Of a stretch of DNA of 6,008 nucleotides, positions 1 to 6,008 are shown piece after piece. Both the position numbers and the translations under genes were made by a program. Position 1 is the stretch's first letter, and every line of letters begins with the position of its first letter. The DNA is from Treponema sp. (GTDB lineage: Bacteria > Spirochaetota > Spirochaetia > Treponematales > Breznakiellaceae). The stretch lies in assembly GCA_031263435.1 (NCBI GenBank), contig JAISFT010000063.1:1-6008 (forward strand). The letters run 5' to 3'. The notes below the pieces were generated by a model, which saw only the letters and a program-made list of their open reading frames with translations, was not told the origin of the DNA and did not search any database.

Positions 1-2064
1 GTGCGGCGGGCGGGAAAAAAATTGAGCGCCTACAGCGCGGGGCAGCTTTTTACGGGCATACAGGATTGCTGCGCCCAGGGTTTTTCTTTTTCCGCGGTTT
101 CCAATCTGCTGCTCAACCCCCGTCTTCCCTGGAAGAACCGGGACCTTATTGACCAATTGATCGACTTCGGCATTAAAAACAACTGCCTCTGTTCCTGGAC
201 GGAAAATAACCGGACCGCGGATGCATGGCTGGACGCCTTTAATTCCCTGGCGGGAAGCCGGGAACAGCGGGCCAGGGCTTTTTACGGGGAGTTCAGGGCG
301 GCCCTGGAGAAGATCCACGGGGCCCGGAGCTTTAAGGATACGATCCGGTATTACTTTGCCCTGAGGGGGCAGTTTCTGGACATGGCCCAGTGTTCGCAGG
401 AGACGGACGCGGTGCTTTCCCGCTGCATTTCCGAACTGCTGGCCCTGGCGGAGATTGAAGATTCCTTTCCCGATCTCCGGGCCCCGGACCCCTACGGATT
501 CTTTATTGAACATCTGCAGGAAACCAGCTACCTGGCCCAGGAAACGCTGCGGGGTGTTTCGATACTCCCCTACCGTACCGCTGCCTGCGTGCCCTTTACC
601 TGCCATATTGTGCTGGGCGCCAGCCAGGACAACCTTTCCCTGGTCTTTTCCCGTCTTGGTTTTCTGACCCGGATAAAAAAAGAGCGCCTGGGTCTGGGGG
701 ACATCGACGCGTCGGAGGCCTTTATCGCGTTTCACCGGCTCAACTCATCCCTGAGCGCCGCCTTCTTCTGTTCCCGCCAGTCCTTTGACGGCTTCAAAAT
801 TCCCCACAGCAGCCTGGGGGCCGCCGAGGAGCCACTGATCCGCTATGCCGGGGCCGGGACCGGGGAGGAGGGCCGCTCCGGGGAAGAGGGCCGCCTCTTT
901 GCCCCCGATCTGTTTGCCGCGGAAGAATCCGCACTGGAAGATCCGGGGGGAAGCGTTATTTCCGAATTACACGAGGTACAGGCCGGGGGATTCCGGGCCT
1001 GGATGGAACGGAGATCCGGCCTGAAGCCGGGAACAGAGGAAGCCGCGGAACCCCGGGGCCGGACCCTGGGGGGTCTTATAAAAAAGACCTACGGCGAAAC
1101 CAAGCCCCGAATCTCCGCCAGCGCCCTGGAACCCTACTTCCACTGTTCTGTTGAATGGCTCTACCGCCGTATCCTTAAACTGGAAAGCCGGCGGATGGAA
1201 ACCACCCTCATGGCCGAGAATGTAACGGGGAGCCTGTACCACGCGGTACTGGACCGTTTCTTCAAAGCCCTGGCGCAGCGGGGGGGGCTTTTGGCCCTTC
1301 CCCTTGCCGGAGACGGGGGGCTGCCGGGGGATTACCCTGCCCTCCTCGACGCATCGATCCGGGAAATTTTGCAGGCCCTCCCGCTGCTGCCCGGCGAAAC
1401 GACGGCCCTGAGCAGCCTGACGAGCCGCTTCCTGCGGGCCCAGGCGGGGGCGATACGGCACCAGACGGAACACCTGTTGAAAGGGCTTTTGGCTTTTTTC
1501 GGGGGCTTCCGCGTAGCCGGGAGCGAATTGAGTTATCAAATGGAAGAACAGGATTATTGTCTTGTGGGCAAGGTAGATCTGCTGCTGACCGAAACCCCGG
1601 CGGAGGACGCGGAAGACAGGGGAGTTATTGTGGACTTCAAGCTCAACTATCTGCCGAAACGCAGGAGCTGTACCGGGCAGGGGGAACGGGGGCTGGAGAA
1701 TTTCCAGCTTCCCATGTACATCACCCTGGCCGAAGCCTCCGGCGCGGCCCCGGTTCGCACGGCCCTTTTCTTCAACATCCTGAAGGCTGAAACGCTGGTG
1801 ATCTTCGGCTGCATCCGGGACCAGTTGAGCGGAAAGGAAAAATCCGGGGCGGGGGAAGACCTGTTCGGCGCCGTCATGGCGGACTTTGCCGCTAAAACCG
1901 AACGCTATGCCCAAGACATGCGGGGGGGGAATCTTTCGGTATTCAGCGCGGGGGAGGCCCAATGCGGCGCCTGCATGTACCACCGGGTTTGCAGGACCCT
2001 CTACACGGTAAAGGGGGAACGGAACCTTATTGCCGCGGCCCTGCCGGGGGAACACAATGGCTGA
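1..2064 (+). CDS. addB: ATP-dependent helicase/nuclease subunit B (AddB/RexB-like), C-terminal part, 5' end outside the window
   Basis: Subunit of the cytoplasmic AddAB helicase-nuclease that processes double-strand breaks for RecA. Seen, numbering from base 1: residues about 185-270 resemble the second half of the AddB degenerate helicase region (GVSILPYR, then IVLGASQDN, then RLGLGD). A RecB-type PD-(D/E)XK nuclease follows, with H414 (GSLYHAV), D526 (GKVDLLL), D545 and K547 (VIVDFKLNY), and Q569/Y573 (QLPMY); all expected catalytic positions are present. C382 plus C655, C658 and C664 (C-x2-C-x5-C) match the AddB iron-sulphur staple. AddB proteins usually run about 1000-1200 residues and carry an N-terminal ATP-binding region, which is absent from these 687 residues. 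The GTG at base 1 is therefore probably an internal Val codon and the gene most likely continues upstream; a truncated gene cannot be excluded. An imperfect 18-bp duplication lies at codons 288-299. The gene overlaps addA by 8 bases. The family call is strong; AddB rather than another AddB-like nuclease rests on the Cys pattern and the neighbour. Confidence 0.9.
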   Translation: MRRAGKKLSAYSAGQLFTGIQDCCAQGFSFSAVSNLLLNPRLPWKNRDLIDQLIDFGIKNNCLCSWTENNRTADAWLDAFNSLAGSREQRARAFYGEFRAALEKIHGARSFKDTIRYYFALRGQFLDMAQCSQETDAVLSRCISELLALAEIEDSFPDLRAPDPYGFFIEHLQETSYLAQETLRGVSILPYRTAACVPFTCHIVLGASQDNLSLVFSRLGFLTRIKKERLGLGDIDASEAFIAFHRLNSSLSAAFFCSRQSFDGFKIPHSSLGAAEEPLIRYAGAGTGEEGRSGEEGRLFAPDLFAAEESALEDPGGSVISELHEVQAGGFRAWMERRSGLKPGTEEAAEPRGRTLGGLIKKTYGETKPRISASALEPYFHCSVEWLYRRILKLESRRMETTLMAENVTGSLYHAVLDRFFKALAQRGGLLALPLAGDGGLPGDYPALLDASIREILQALPLLPGETTALSSLTSRFLRAQAGAIRHQTEHLLKGLLAFFGGFRVAGSELSYQMEEQDYCLVGKVDLLLTETPAEDAEDRGVIVDFKLNYLPKRRSCTGQGERGLENFQLPMYITLAEASGAAPVRTALFFNILKAETLVIFGCIRDQLSGKEKSGAGEDLFGAVMADFAAKTERYAQDMRGGNLSVFSAGEAQCGACMYHRVCRTLYTVKGERNLIAAALPGEHNG
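862..897 (+). repeat. Imperfect 18-bp in-frame tandem duplication in addB
   Basis: Two 18-base units (862-879 and 880-897) differ at three positions and encode GEEGRS then GEEGRL (residues 288-299 of the partial AddB). It sits in a Gly/Glu-rich loop between the degenerate helicase part and the nuclease part, so length change here should be tolerated. It looks like an old duplication that has since drifted. Confidence 0.7.
2046..2052 (+). promoter_or_regulatory. Shine-Dalgarno-like site for addA inside the end of addB
   Basis: The stretch GGGGGAA ends four bases before the ATG at 2057, a workable spacing for a purine-rich ribosome binding site. It lies within the last codons of addB, whose TGA (2062-2064) comes after the addA start. 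This supports the ATG over the TTG at 2030 and suggests translational coupling. G runs are common in this window, so the match alone is weak. Confidence 0.55.
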
Positions 2065-5000
2065 GGGCTTACTGAAACTGAACAGGGAACAGGAGGAGGC
2101 GGTAAACCGCGACAGGAATGTTGTGGTGGCCGCCGGGGCGGGGTCGGGGAAAACCTCGGTCCTGGCAAACCGCTATGTCAGGCTTATCACCCGGGGGGGG
2201 CTGCGGGTAGATCAAATCCTCACCCTTACCTTTACCCGGAAAGCCGCGGCCCAGATGTTCCAGCGGATTCACCGGGCCCTGGGTGTCGAAGCCCGGACCG
2301 GAACCGGGGAGGCCGCCCGGACTGCGCTCAAAGATTTTTTCCACGCCCATATTCAAACGCTGGATTCCTACTGCGTGTATATTGTGAAGCAGGGGGCCTC
2401 CCGCTACGGCATCAGGCCGGATTTCAGCGTGGACGACGAGGGGGCCCGGGAACTGGCAAACCGGGAAAGCCTCCCCTTCCTGATCTCCCATCTGAACCAC
2501 CCGGCCCTGGAACGGCTCTACCGGGAAAAACGGCCCCAGGATATTGCCCGCGATATCTTTGCGGCCTCCGCCTTTAGCTACGGCTCTATCGACCAGGCGC
2601 CCTCGTATACCCGGGGAACCGCCGCGCAGTTCGCCCTTATCCGCGCCGAATGGAAGAAGGTCCGGGAAAGCCTGCTGACCCTGATCGATGAATTGACGCA
2701 GCACTGTGCGGAAGATCCCCAGGACAAGTTCCATGCCCAACTGTGCCCGCTGCTGGATCGTTTCGGGACCCTTCGGGACTGTCTTACGGAAGCGGAGATG
2801 GGGGAATATTTCAATACCCTGCTGAACTCCGGGGAGCTTTCGGTTGTCAGGGCGGAGACTCACCCCCTGCGGAAGCAGATGTGCCAATGGCTGCAGACGC
2901 TGCATAGCATTGCCTATGCCCGGGCAAATGTGGGAAAGCGGAATTCCGAAGCAAAGGCCGCGGCGCTTAAACTCCGCCGTCTCTTTTCCGGCATCTCGTC
3001 AATTCTGGTCTACGCGCTCCAGGGGGGGATCATCCTTTCGGTCATGGCCCTGCTGGACGAATTTCAGCAGATCTATGTGGAAAAGAAACGGGCCCAGGGT
3101 ATCCTTACCTTTGCCGATGCGGCCCGCCTGGCCCGGACCATCCTGCGGGACCAGAAAGACATACGGAACAACGAAAAAGCCTCGTTTAAGGCCATCATGA
3201 TCGATGAATTCCAGGACAACAATATTTTACAAAAAGAACTGCTGTTCCTGCTGGCGGAAAAACAGGGTCGCTGCATTGGCGGCAGTGATGCCGATGGCAG
3301 TGATGCCGATGGCATACCGGAGGCCGGGGACCTGGAGGAAGAAAAACTGTTTTTTGTGGGGGACGAAAAACAGTCCGTCTACCGGTTCCGGGGGGCGGAT
3401 GTTTCGGTATTCCGGTCGCTTAAAACCGGACTTGCCGCAGAGGACCTGAACCTCAGCATCAACTACCGTTCATCACCGGAACTGATAGCCCTCTACAACG
3501 CGATTTTTGGGGGCAGCCTCTGCGACTCCACCGGCGCGGCCCCCCTCTTTCAACATGCCGCTGTGTTTCCGCCCCCCACCGCGCTCCCCCCCTACGAGGC
3601 GGACTACAGCCCCCTTAAGGCGGGAACGGACCGGCAGGGAAGCGCGGCGGTCTATATTTTGGACAGCGGTGGCCGGACCGAAGACGATGACGAGGCCGGC
3701 GGCGAAGAGGCCGGGGAGACGCTTGCAGGGGAGCAGATCAAGGGGGAGCAGCTTAAAGACGATGAAAACGAAGCGGCCTTTATCGCCGCCAGGATTCGGG
3801 ATCTGCTGGAAGAAAAAGACGAGGCCGGAACCCCCCGTTACGAACCCGATGACATTGCCATCCTTTTCCGCACCCGCAGACCCCAGTATTTTTTTGAAAA
3901 ACACCTGAGATTCCTCCACATTCCCTATGCGGCGGAGGGCCTGAGTGGATTCTTCGCCGACGGCCCGGTGAACGACATGGCCGCATTCCTCCGGCTTATC
4001 GCCTATCCCCTGGATACGGAGGCCTATGCCATCTACCTCCGTTCCCCCTTCGCGGGGCTTTCCCTTGAGGGGCTTTCGCTCTGCATCGACGACTTTAACC
4101 AGGTCAGAGGCCGGAAGCCGGGCCTGGCCGGGGGACAGACAACAAGCCGGGCAGGGACCGGGGAAACCGGTTCCCCAACCGAAGGTTCCCCGGCCGGCGG
4201 CGCGGACCAACTGCAGCCCTTTTCCCTGACTCCGGCCCTGCCGGATGAAGGGGACCGGCGGGCTTGGAAACAGGGCGGGGAACTGTACCGGCGGATCAGG
4301 GAAAGGGCCGCGGACCTTTCGATTGGACAGTTGTTGAACGAACTCTGGTACCGGGAGGGCTACCGCTACGAGACCGCCTGGAACCCCGGAACCCACGCCC
4401 ACCGGGAACTCTTTGACTACCTCTACAGCCAGGCCCTAAAGGCCGACGAACAGGGCCTGAGCATCGCCGCCTTTAGCGACTATCTTGAGGCCCTGCGGGA
4501 ACAGGAAGAAACCCTGGACGATACGGAGATTCCCCTGGAACGGAGCGGGGCAGTCCGGCTTCTTACGGTCCACAAGAGCAAGGGGCTGGAATTCAAGGTG
4601 GTGTTTATCGTCTGCTGCGGTAAGCGGAGCAGGGGAACGGGGAACCGCGGGGACCTTTACTACTCTGCCGCCCATGACAGCCTCTCGTTCAACCCCCCGC
4701 TGCCGCCTGAATGTGCGGGCCTCGATAAGATAAAACGGAATTTCTTCTACGAGCAGGAGCGGCAGGAAGAACGGCGAAGGGAAACCGCAGAACTCAGGCG
4801 GCTCCTCTACGTGGCCATGACCCGTTCCCGGGAGCGGCTGTTCCTCAGCGGCAGCTTCCCGCTGAAACTGGGGGACAGGGACCTGCTCAGCGGCCTGGCG
4901 GAGGAGATAAACAGGAAGATCGCCCTTAAAGACGGGGAAGATACAAAACAGGGCATTGACGGCCTTGCGGGGGACAGAATCCTGGACAACGGCACCTTCT

Positions 5001-5947
5001 TCGGCCTTCTGCTTCCGGTGCTGGCGGAACCCCGGGGTGCGGAGCCTGGCTCCGGCCCCGGACCGGAGAGCTGGCCCCCCTATCTGCAAACCGGTCTTAT
5101 CCCCCCCCTTACCGCGGAGGAACTGCGGAACCGGGAACGCGGAGAGCGGCGTTACCCCAATACCCGTTCCGGCCTAAGCCGCTTCCTGGAAGATGCGGGG
5201 CCCTTGTACACAGGCCCCAGGGTTCTGCACAGCCCGGTCATAGGGCCGGATCACCTGAATGCCAGCGCTATCCAAGATCTAAACTTGATCCACAAAACAA
5301 CGTGTTCCAGCAGGGCCTCAAGTTTAGCCCAGGATGGGGAGGGGACCGACGACCTCCGGCGCCGCTCTTGGCGTTGCCTCTGGCGATATGACCCGGACCT
5401 GTCGGGCCGGCCTGCGGTGGACATCTTTGAACAGGTCGATCCCATCCTCCTCAAGAACGGGCTGGAACGGAGCTTTGCCGAATTCGGAACCCTGGCCCAC
5501 CTCTGCGTAGAAGAACAGCTCCCCTCCCCCGGACAGGACAGCCGGGAGACCCGGATTCCCCCGGGCCTGGCCGGAAGGTTCAGCCCCGCGGAGATGCAAA
5601 TATTGCTGGAAGCGGGAAAAAGCATCGCCGGACGTTTCCTGGCCTCCCCCCTGGGGGAAGAAGCCCAAGCCGCCCCGTTCCGCCGCGGCGAATATCCGTT
5701 CCGCTGCCTCAAGAATATCCCCACCGGGGACATCTTTATCAATGGGATCATCGATCTGCTCTTTGAATGGGATAACGAAGTCCGGGTCGTTGACGTTCAG
5801 ACCGACAGCATCGAAAGGCCGGAAGAACACCTGGCCCAAAGGACCATCTACCGGCAGGCGGCCCGGGAACTCCGGGGGAAGCCCTGCAGAGTGTGGCTCT
5901 ACTACCTGCGCAGCGGCTGGGCAGTGGAGATCGAAGACCCCGTTTAA
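2057..5947 (+). CDS. addA: ATP-dependent helicase/nuclease subunit A (AddA), UvrD/RecB-type helicase with C-terminal nuclease domain
   Basis: SF1 3'-5' helicase and nuclease subunit of AddAB, which unwinds and resects broken DNA ends. Seen in 1296 residues: Q motif Q12; Walker A GAGSGKT 27-33; motif Ia TFTRKAAAQM 58-67; IQTLDSYC 99-106; Walker B/motif II IDEFQDNN 382-389; motif III VGDEKQSVYRFRGAD 434-448; motif IV NYRSS 469-473; a UvrD C-terminal region from about 598; motif V LLTVHKSKGLEF 835-846; motif VI RRLLYVAMTRSRERL 914-928. The helicase looks intact. The nuclease domain has H1148 (GTLAH), D1233 (GIIDLLF), D1246 and Q1261/Y1265, but the usual catalytic Lys of DYKT is Gln1248 (DVQT). 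Slightly longer than Bacillus AddA (about 1230), with extra low-complexity acidic or Gly/Pro-rich loops at about 409-428, 536-572, 690-730 and 1020-1045. ATG 2057 is chosen because GGGGGAA lies just upstream and it overlaps the addB stop; an in-frame TTG at 2030 is possible but lacks such support. Co-expression with addB is inferred. Confidence 0.95.
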   Translation: MAEGLLKLNREQEEAVNRDRNVVVAAGAGSGKTSVLANRYVRLITRGGLRVDQILTLTFTRKAAAQMFQRIHRALGVEARTGTGEAARTALKDFFHAHIQTLDSYCVYIVKQGASRYGIRPDFSVDDEGARELANRESLPFLISHLNHPALERLYREKRPQDIARDIFAASAFSYGSIDQAPSYTRGTAAQFALIRAEWKKVRESLLTLIDELTQHCAEDPQDKFHAQLCPLLDRFGTLRDCLTEAEMGEYFNTLLNSGELSVVRAETHPLRKQMCQWLQTLHSIAYARANVGKRNSEAKAAALKLRRLFSGISSILVYALQGGIILSVMALLDEFQQIYVEKKRAQGILTFADAARLARTILRDQKDIRNNEKASFKAIMIDEFQDNNILQKELLFLLAEKQGRCIGGSDADGSDADGIPEAGDLEEEKLFFVGDEKQSVYRFRGADVSVFRSLKTGLAAEDLNLSINYRSSPELIALYNAIFGGSLCDSTGAAPLFQHAAVFPPPTALPPYEADYSPLKAGTDRQGSAAVYILDSGGRTEDDDEAGGEEAGETLAGEQIKGEQLKDDENEAAFIAARIRDLLEEKDEAGTPRYEPDDIAILFRTRRPQYFFEKHLRFLHIPYAAEGLSGFFADGPVNDMAAFLRLIAYPLDTEAYAIYLRSPFAGLSLEGLSLCIDDFNQVRGRKPGLAGGQTTSRAGTGETGSPTEGSPAGGADQLQPFSLTPALPDEGDRRAWKQGGELYRRIRERAADLSIGQLLNELWYREGYRYETAWNPGTHAHRELFDYLYSQALKADEQGLSIAAFSDYLEALREQEETLDDTEIPLERSGAVRLLTVHKSKGLEFKVVFIVCCGKRSRGTGNRGDLYYSAAHDSLSFNPPLPPECAGLDKIKRNFFYEQERQEERRRETAELRRLLYVAMTRSRERLFLSGSFPLKLGDRDLLSGLAEEINRKIALKDGEDTKQGIDGLAGDRILDNGTFFGLLLPVLAEPRGAEPGSGPGPESWPPYLQTGLIPPLTAEELRNRERGERRYPNTRSGLSRFLEDAGPLYTGPRVLHSPVIGPDHLNASAIQDLNLIHKTTCSSRASSLAQDGEGTDDLRRRSWRCLWRYDPDLSGRPAVDIFEQVDPILLKNGLERSFAEFGTLAHLCVEEQLPSPGQDSRETRIPPGLAGRFSPAEMQILLEAGKSIAGRFLASPLGEEAQAAPFRRGEYPFRCLKNIPTGDIFINGIIDLLFEWDNEVRVVDVQTDSIERPEEHLAQRTIYRQAARELRGKPCRVWLYYLRSGWAVEIEDPV
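3281..3314 (+). repeat. Perfect 15-bp tandem repeat in addA (GSDAD x2)
   Basis: The 15-base unit GGCAGTGATGCCGAT occurs twice without a mismatch (3281-3295 and 3296-3310), followed by a partial third copy GGCA. It encodes GSDADGSDADG, AddA residues 409-419, in the acidic loop between helicase motif II (382-389) and motif III (434-448). The exact identity suggests a recent slippage duplication; 15 bp keeps the frame. Confidence 0.9.
3728..3757 (+). repeat. Imperfect 15-bp in-frame repeat in addA (GEQIK/GEQLK)
   Basis: Units 3728-3742 and 3743-3757 encode GEQIK and GEQLK, AddA residues 558-567. They lie at the end of an acidic, Gly/Glu-rich stretch (about 536-572) that precedes the conserved EAAFIAARI segment. 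The nucleotide match is strong at the GGGGAGCAG portion of each unit and weaker after it. Confidence 0.6.
4166..4195 (+). repeat. Imperfect 15-bp repeat with hairpin potential in addA (TGSPT/EGSPA)
   Basis: Units 4166-4180 and 4181-4195 share GGTTCCCC and a final CC, and encode TGSPT and EGSPA (AddA residues 704-713) in a Gly/Thr/Pro-rich linker at about 690-730. CCGGGGAA at 4158-4165 is complementary to TTCCCCGG at 4186-4193 (8 bp), and GGGGAA/TTCCCC can also pair locally at 4160-4176. The hairpin may simply follow from the repeat and the high GC content. Confidence 0.5.
5279..5327. repeat. Perfect 10-bp inverted repeat inside addA, loop 29 bases
   Basis: CTAAACTTGA at 5279-5288 is exactly complementary to TCAAGTTTAG at 5318-5327, and ATCC at 5270-5273 can pair further out with GGAT at 5332-5335. 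The segment is richer in A and T than its surroundings and holds codons rare in this gene (CTA, TTA, TCA, AGT, ACA). It encodes AddA residues 1075-1091, between the motif VI region and the nuclease domain. A chance inverted repeat is possible; an in-frame remnant of a palindromic insertion is the alternative. Confidence 0.6.
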
Positions 5948-6008
5948 CCCCCGCTCAAGCTAATAGTGGCGTGGCGTGTTTCATTGCATTTATATACTTC
6001 AAATATTT
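5948..6008. other. Non-coding tail after addA
   Basis: These 61 bases are about 41% GC, clearly lower than the coding DNA, as expected for intergenic sequence. I see no convincing rho-independent terminator, tRNA or start of another gene. TATACT at 5993-5998 resembles a -10 box but has no -35 match at the right distance. Confidence 0.6.

Noticed and set aside
967..2055. Long minus-strand open frame of 362 codons opposite addB
   Set aside because: It is antisense to the conserved AddB nuclease region, its protein is Gly/Pro/Arg/Gln-rich with no recognisable motif, and long antisense frames are expected from GC-rich codon use.
2030..2056. Alternative TTG start adding nine residues to AddA
   Set aside because: The added residues (MPRPCRGNT) do not look like an AddA N-terminus, and the ATG at 2057 has a better upstream purine run and is followed directly by the conserved N-terminal segment.
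2090..2098. Strong internal Shine-Dalgarno-like AGGAGGAGG early in addA
   Set aside because: It encodes the conserved REQEEA segment and the nearby ATG at 2118 is out of frame, so there is no sign of an internal start.
4055..4084. GLSLE/GLSLC apparent 15-bp repeat in addA
   Set aside because: It falls in the conserved LRSP-xx-GLS region of UvrD/AddA helicases, so the similarity is better explained by family sequence than by duplication.
3473..4402. Minus-strand open frame of 309 codons opposite addA
   Set aside because: It mirrors the well-supported addA frame, has low-complexity composition and shows no domain; the shorter antisense and shifted frames are rejected for the same reason.
5948..6008. 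Possible promoter or terminator in the 3' tail
   Set aside because: TATACT has no paired -35 element, and no stem followed by a T run can be drawn in the 61 bases available.

Overview
The window holds two overlapping genes on the + strand and almost nothing else: the 3' part of addB (positions 1-2064; its 5' end lies before the window) and a complete addA (2057-5947). A 61-base non-coding tail follows. Together they encode an AddAB (RexAB-type) helicase-nuclease, the counterpart of RecBCD. Such complexes resect double-strand DNA ends to make a 3' tail for RecA and degrade foreign linear DNA.

The source is bacterial, judged by two tightly packed genes, ATG/TAA signals and a Shine-Dalgarno-like stretch ahead of addA. 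The coding DNA is GC-rich, about 60% by eye, with heavy use of GGG, CGG, GCC and CTG codons. The protein style (motif II DEFQDNN, the IQTLDSYC motif, GC-rich linkers) reminds me of spirochaetes of the Treponema/Breznakiella type, but this is an impression and no taxonomic marker is present.

Layout: 1-2064 encodes the C-terminal 687 residues of AddB, with the end of the degenerate helicase part and then a PD-(D/E)XK nuclease framed by four cysteines that fit an iron-sulphur staple. addA starts inside the last codons of addB (8-base overlap), which suggests translational coupling. It encodes a 1296-residue UvrD/RecB-type helicase with all the diagnostic motifs and a C-terminal RecB-like nuclease domain.

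This is largely an ordinary recombination-repair operon; I see no new system. Three things are worth a second look. First, the AddA nuclease motif, normally D-Y-K-T, reads D-V-Q-T (Lys to Gln at residue 1248), while the AddB nuclease keeps D-F-K, so the two nucleases may be functionally unequal. Second, both proteins carry small in-frame two-copy duplications (15 or 18 bp) in loops. Third, a perfect 10-bp inverted repeat coincides with a cluster of rare, AT-rich codons just before the AddA nuclease domain.
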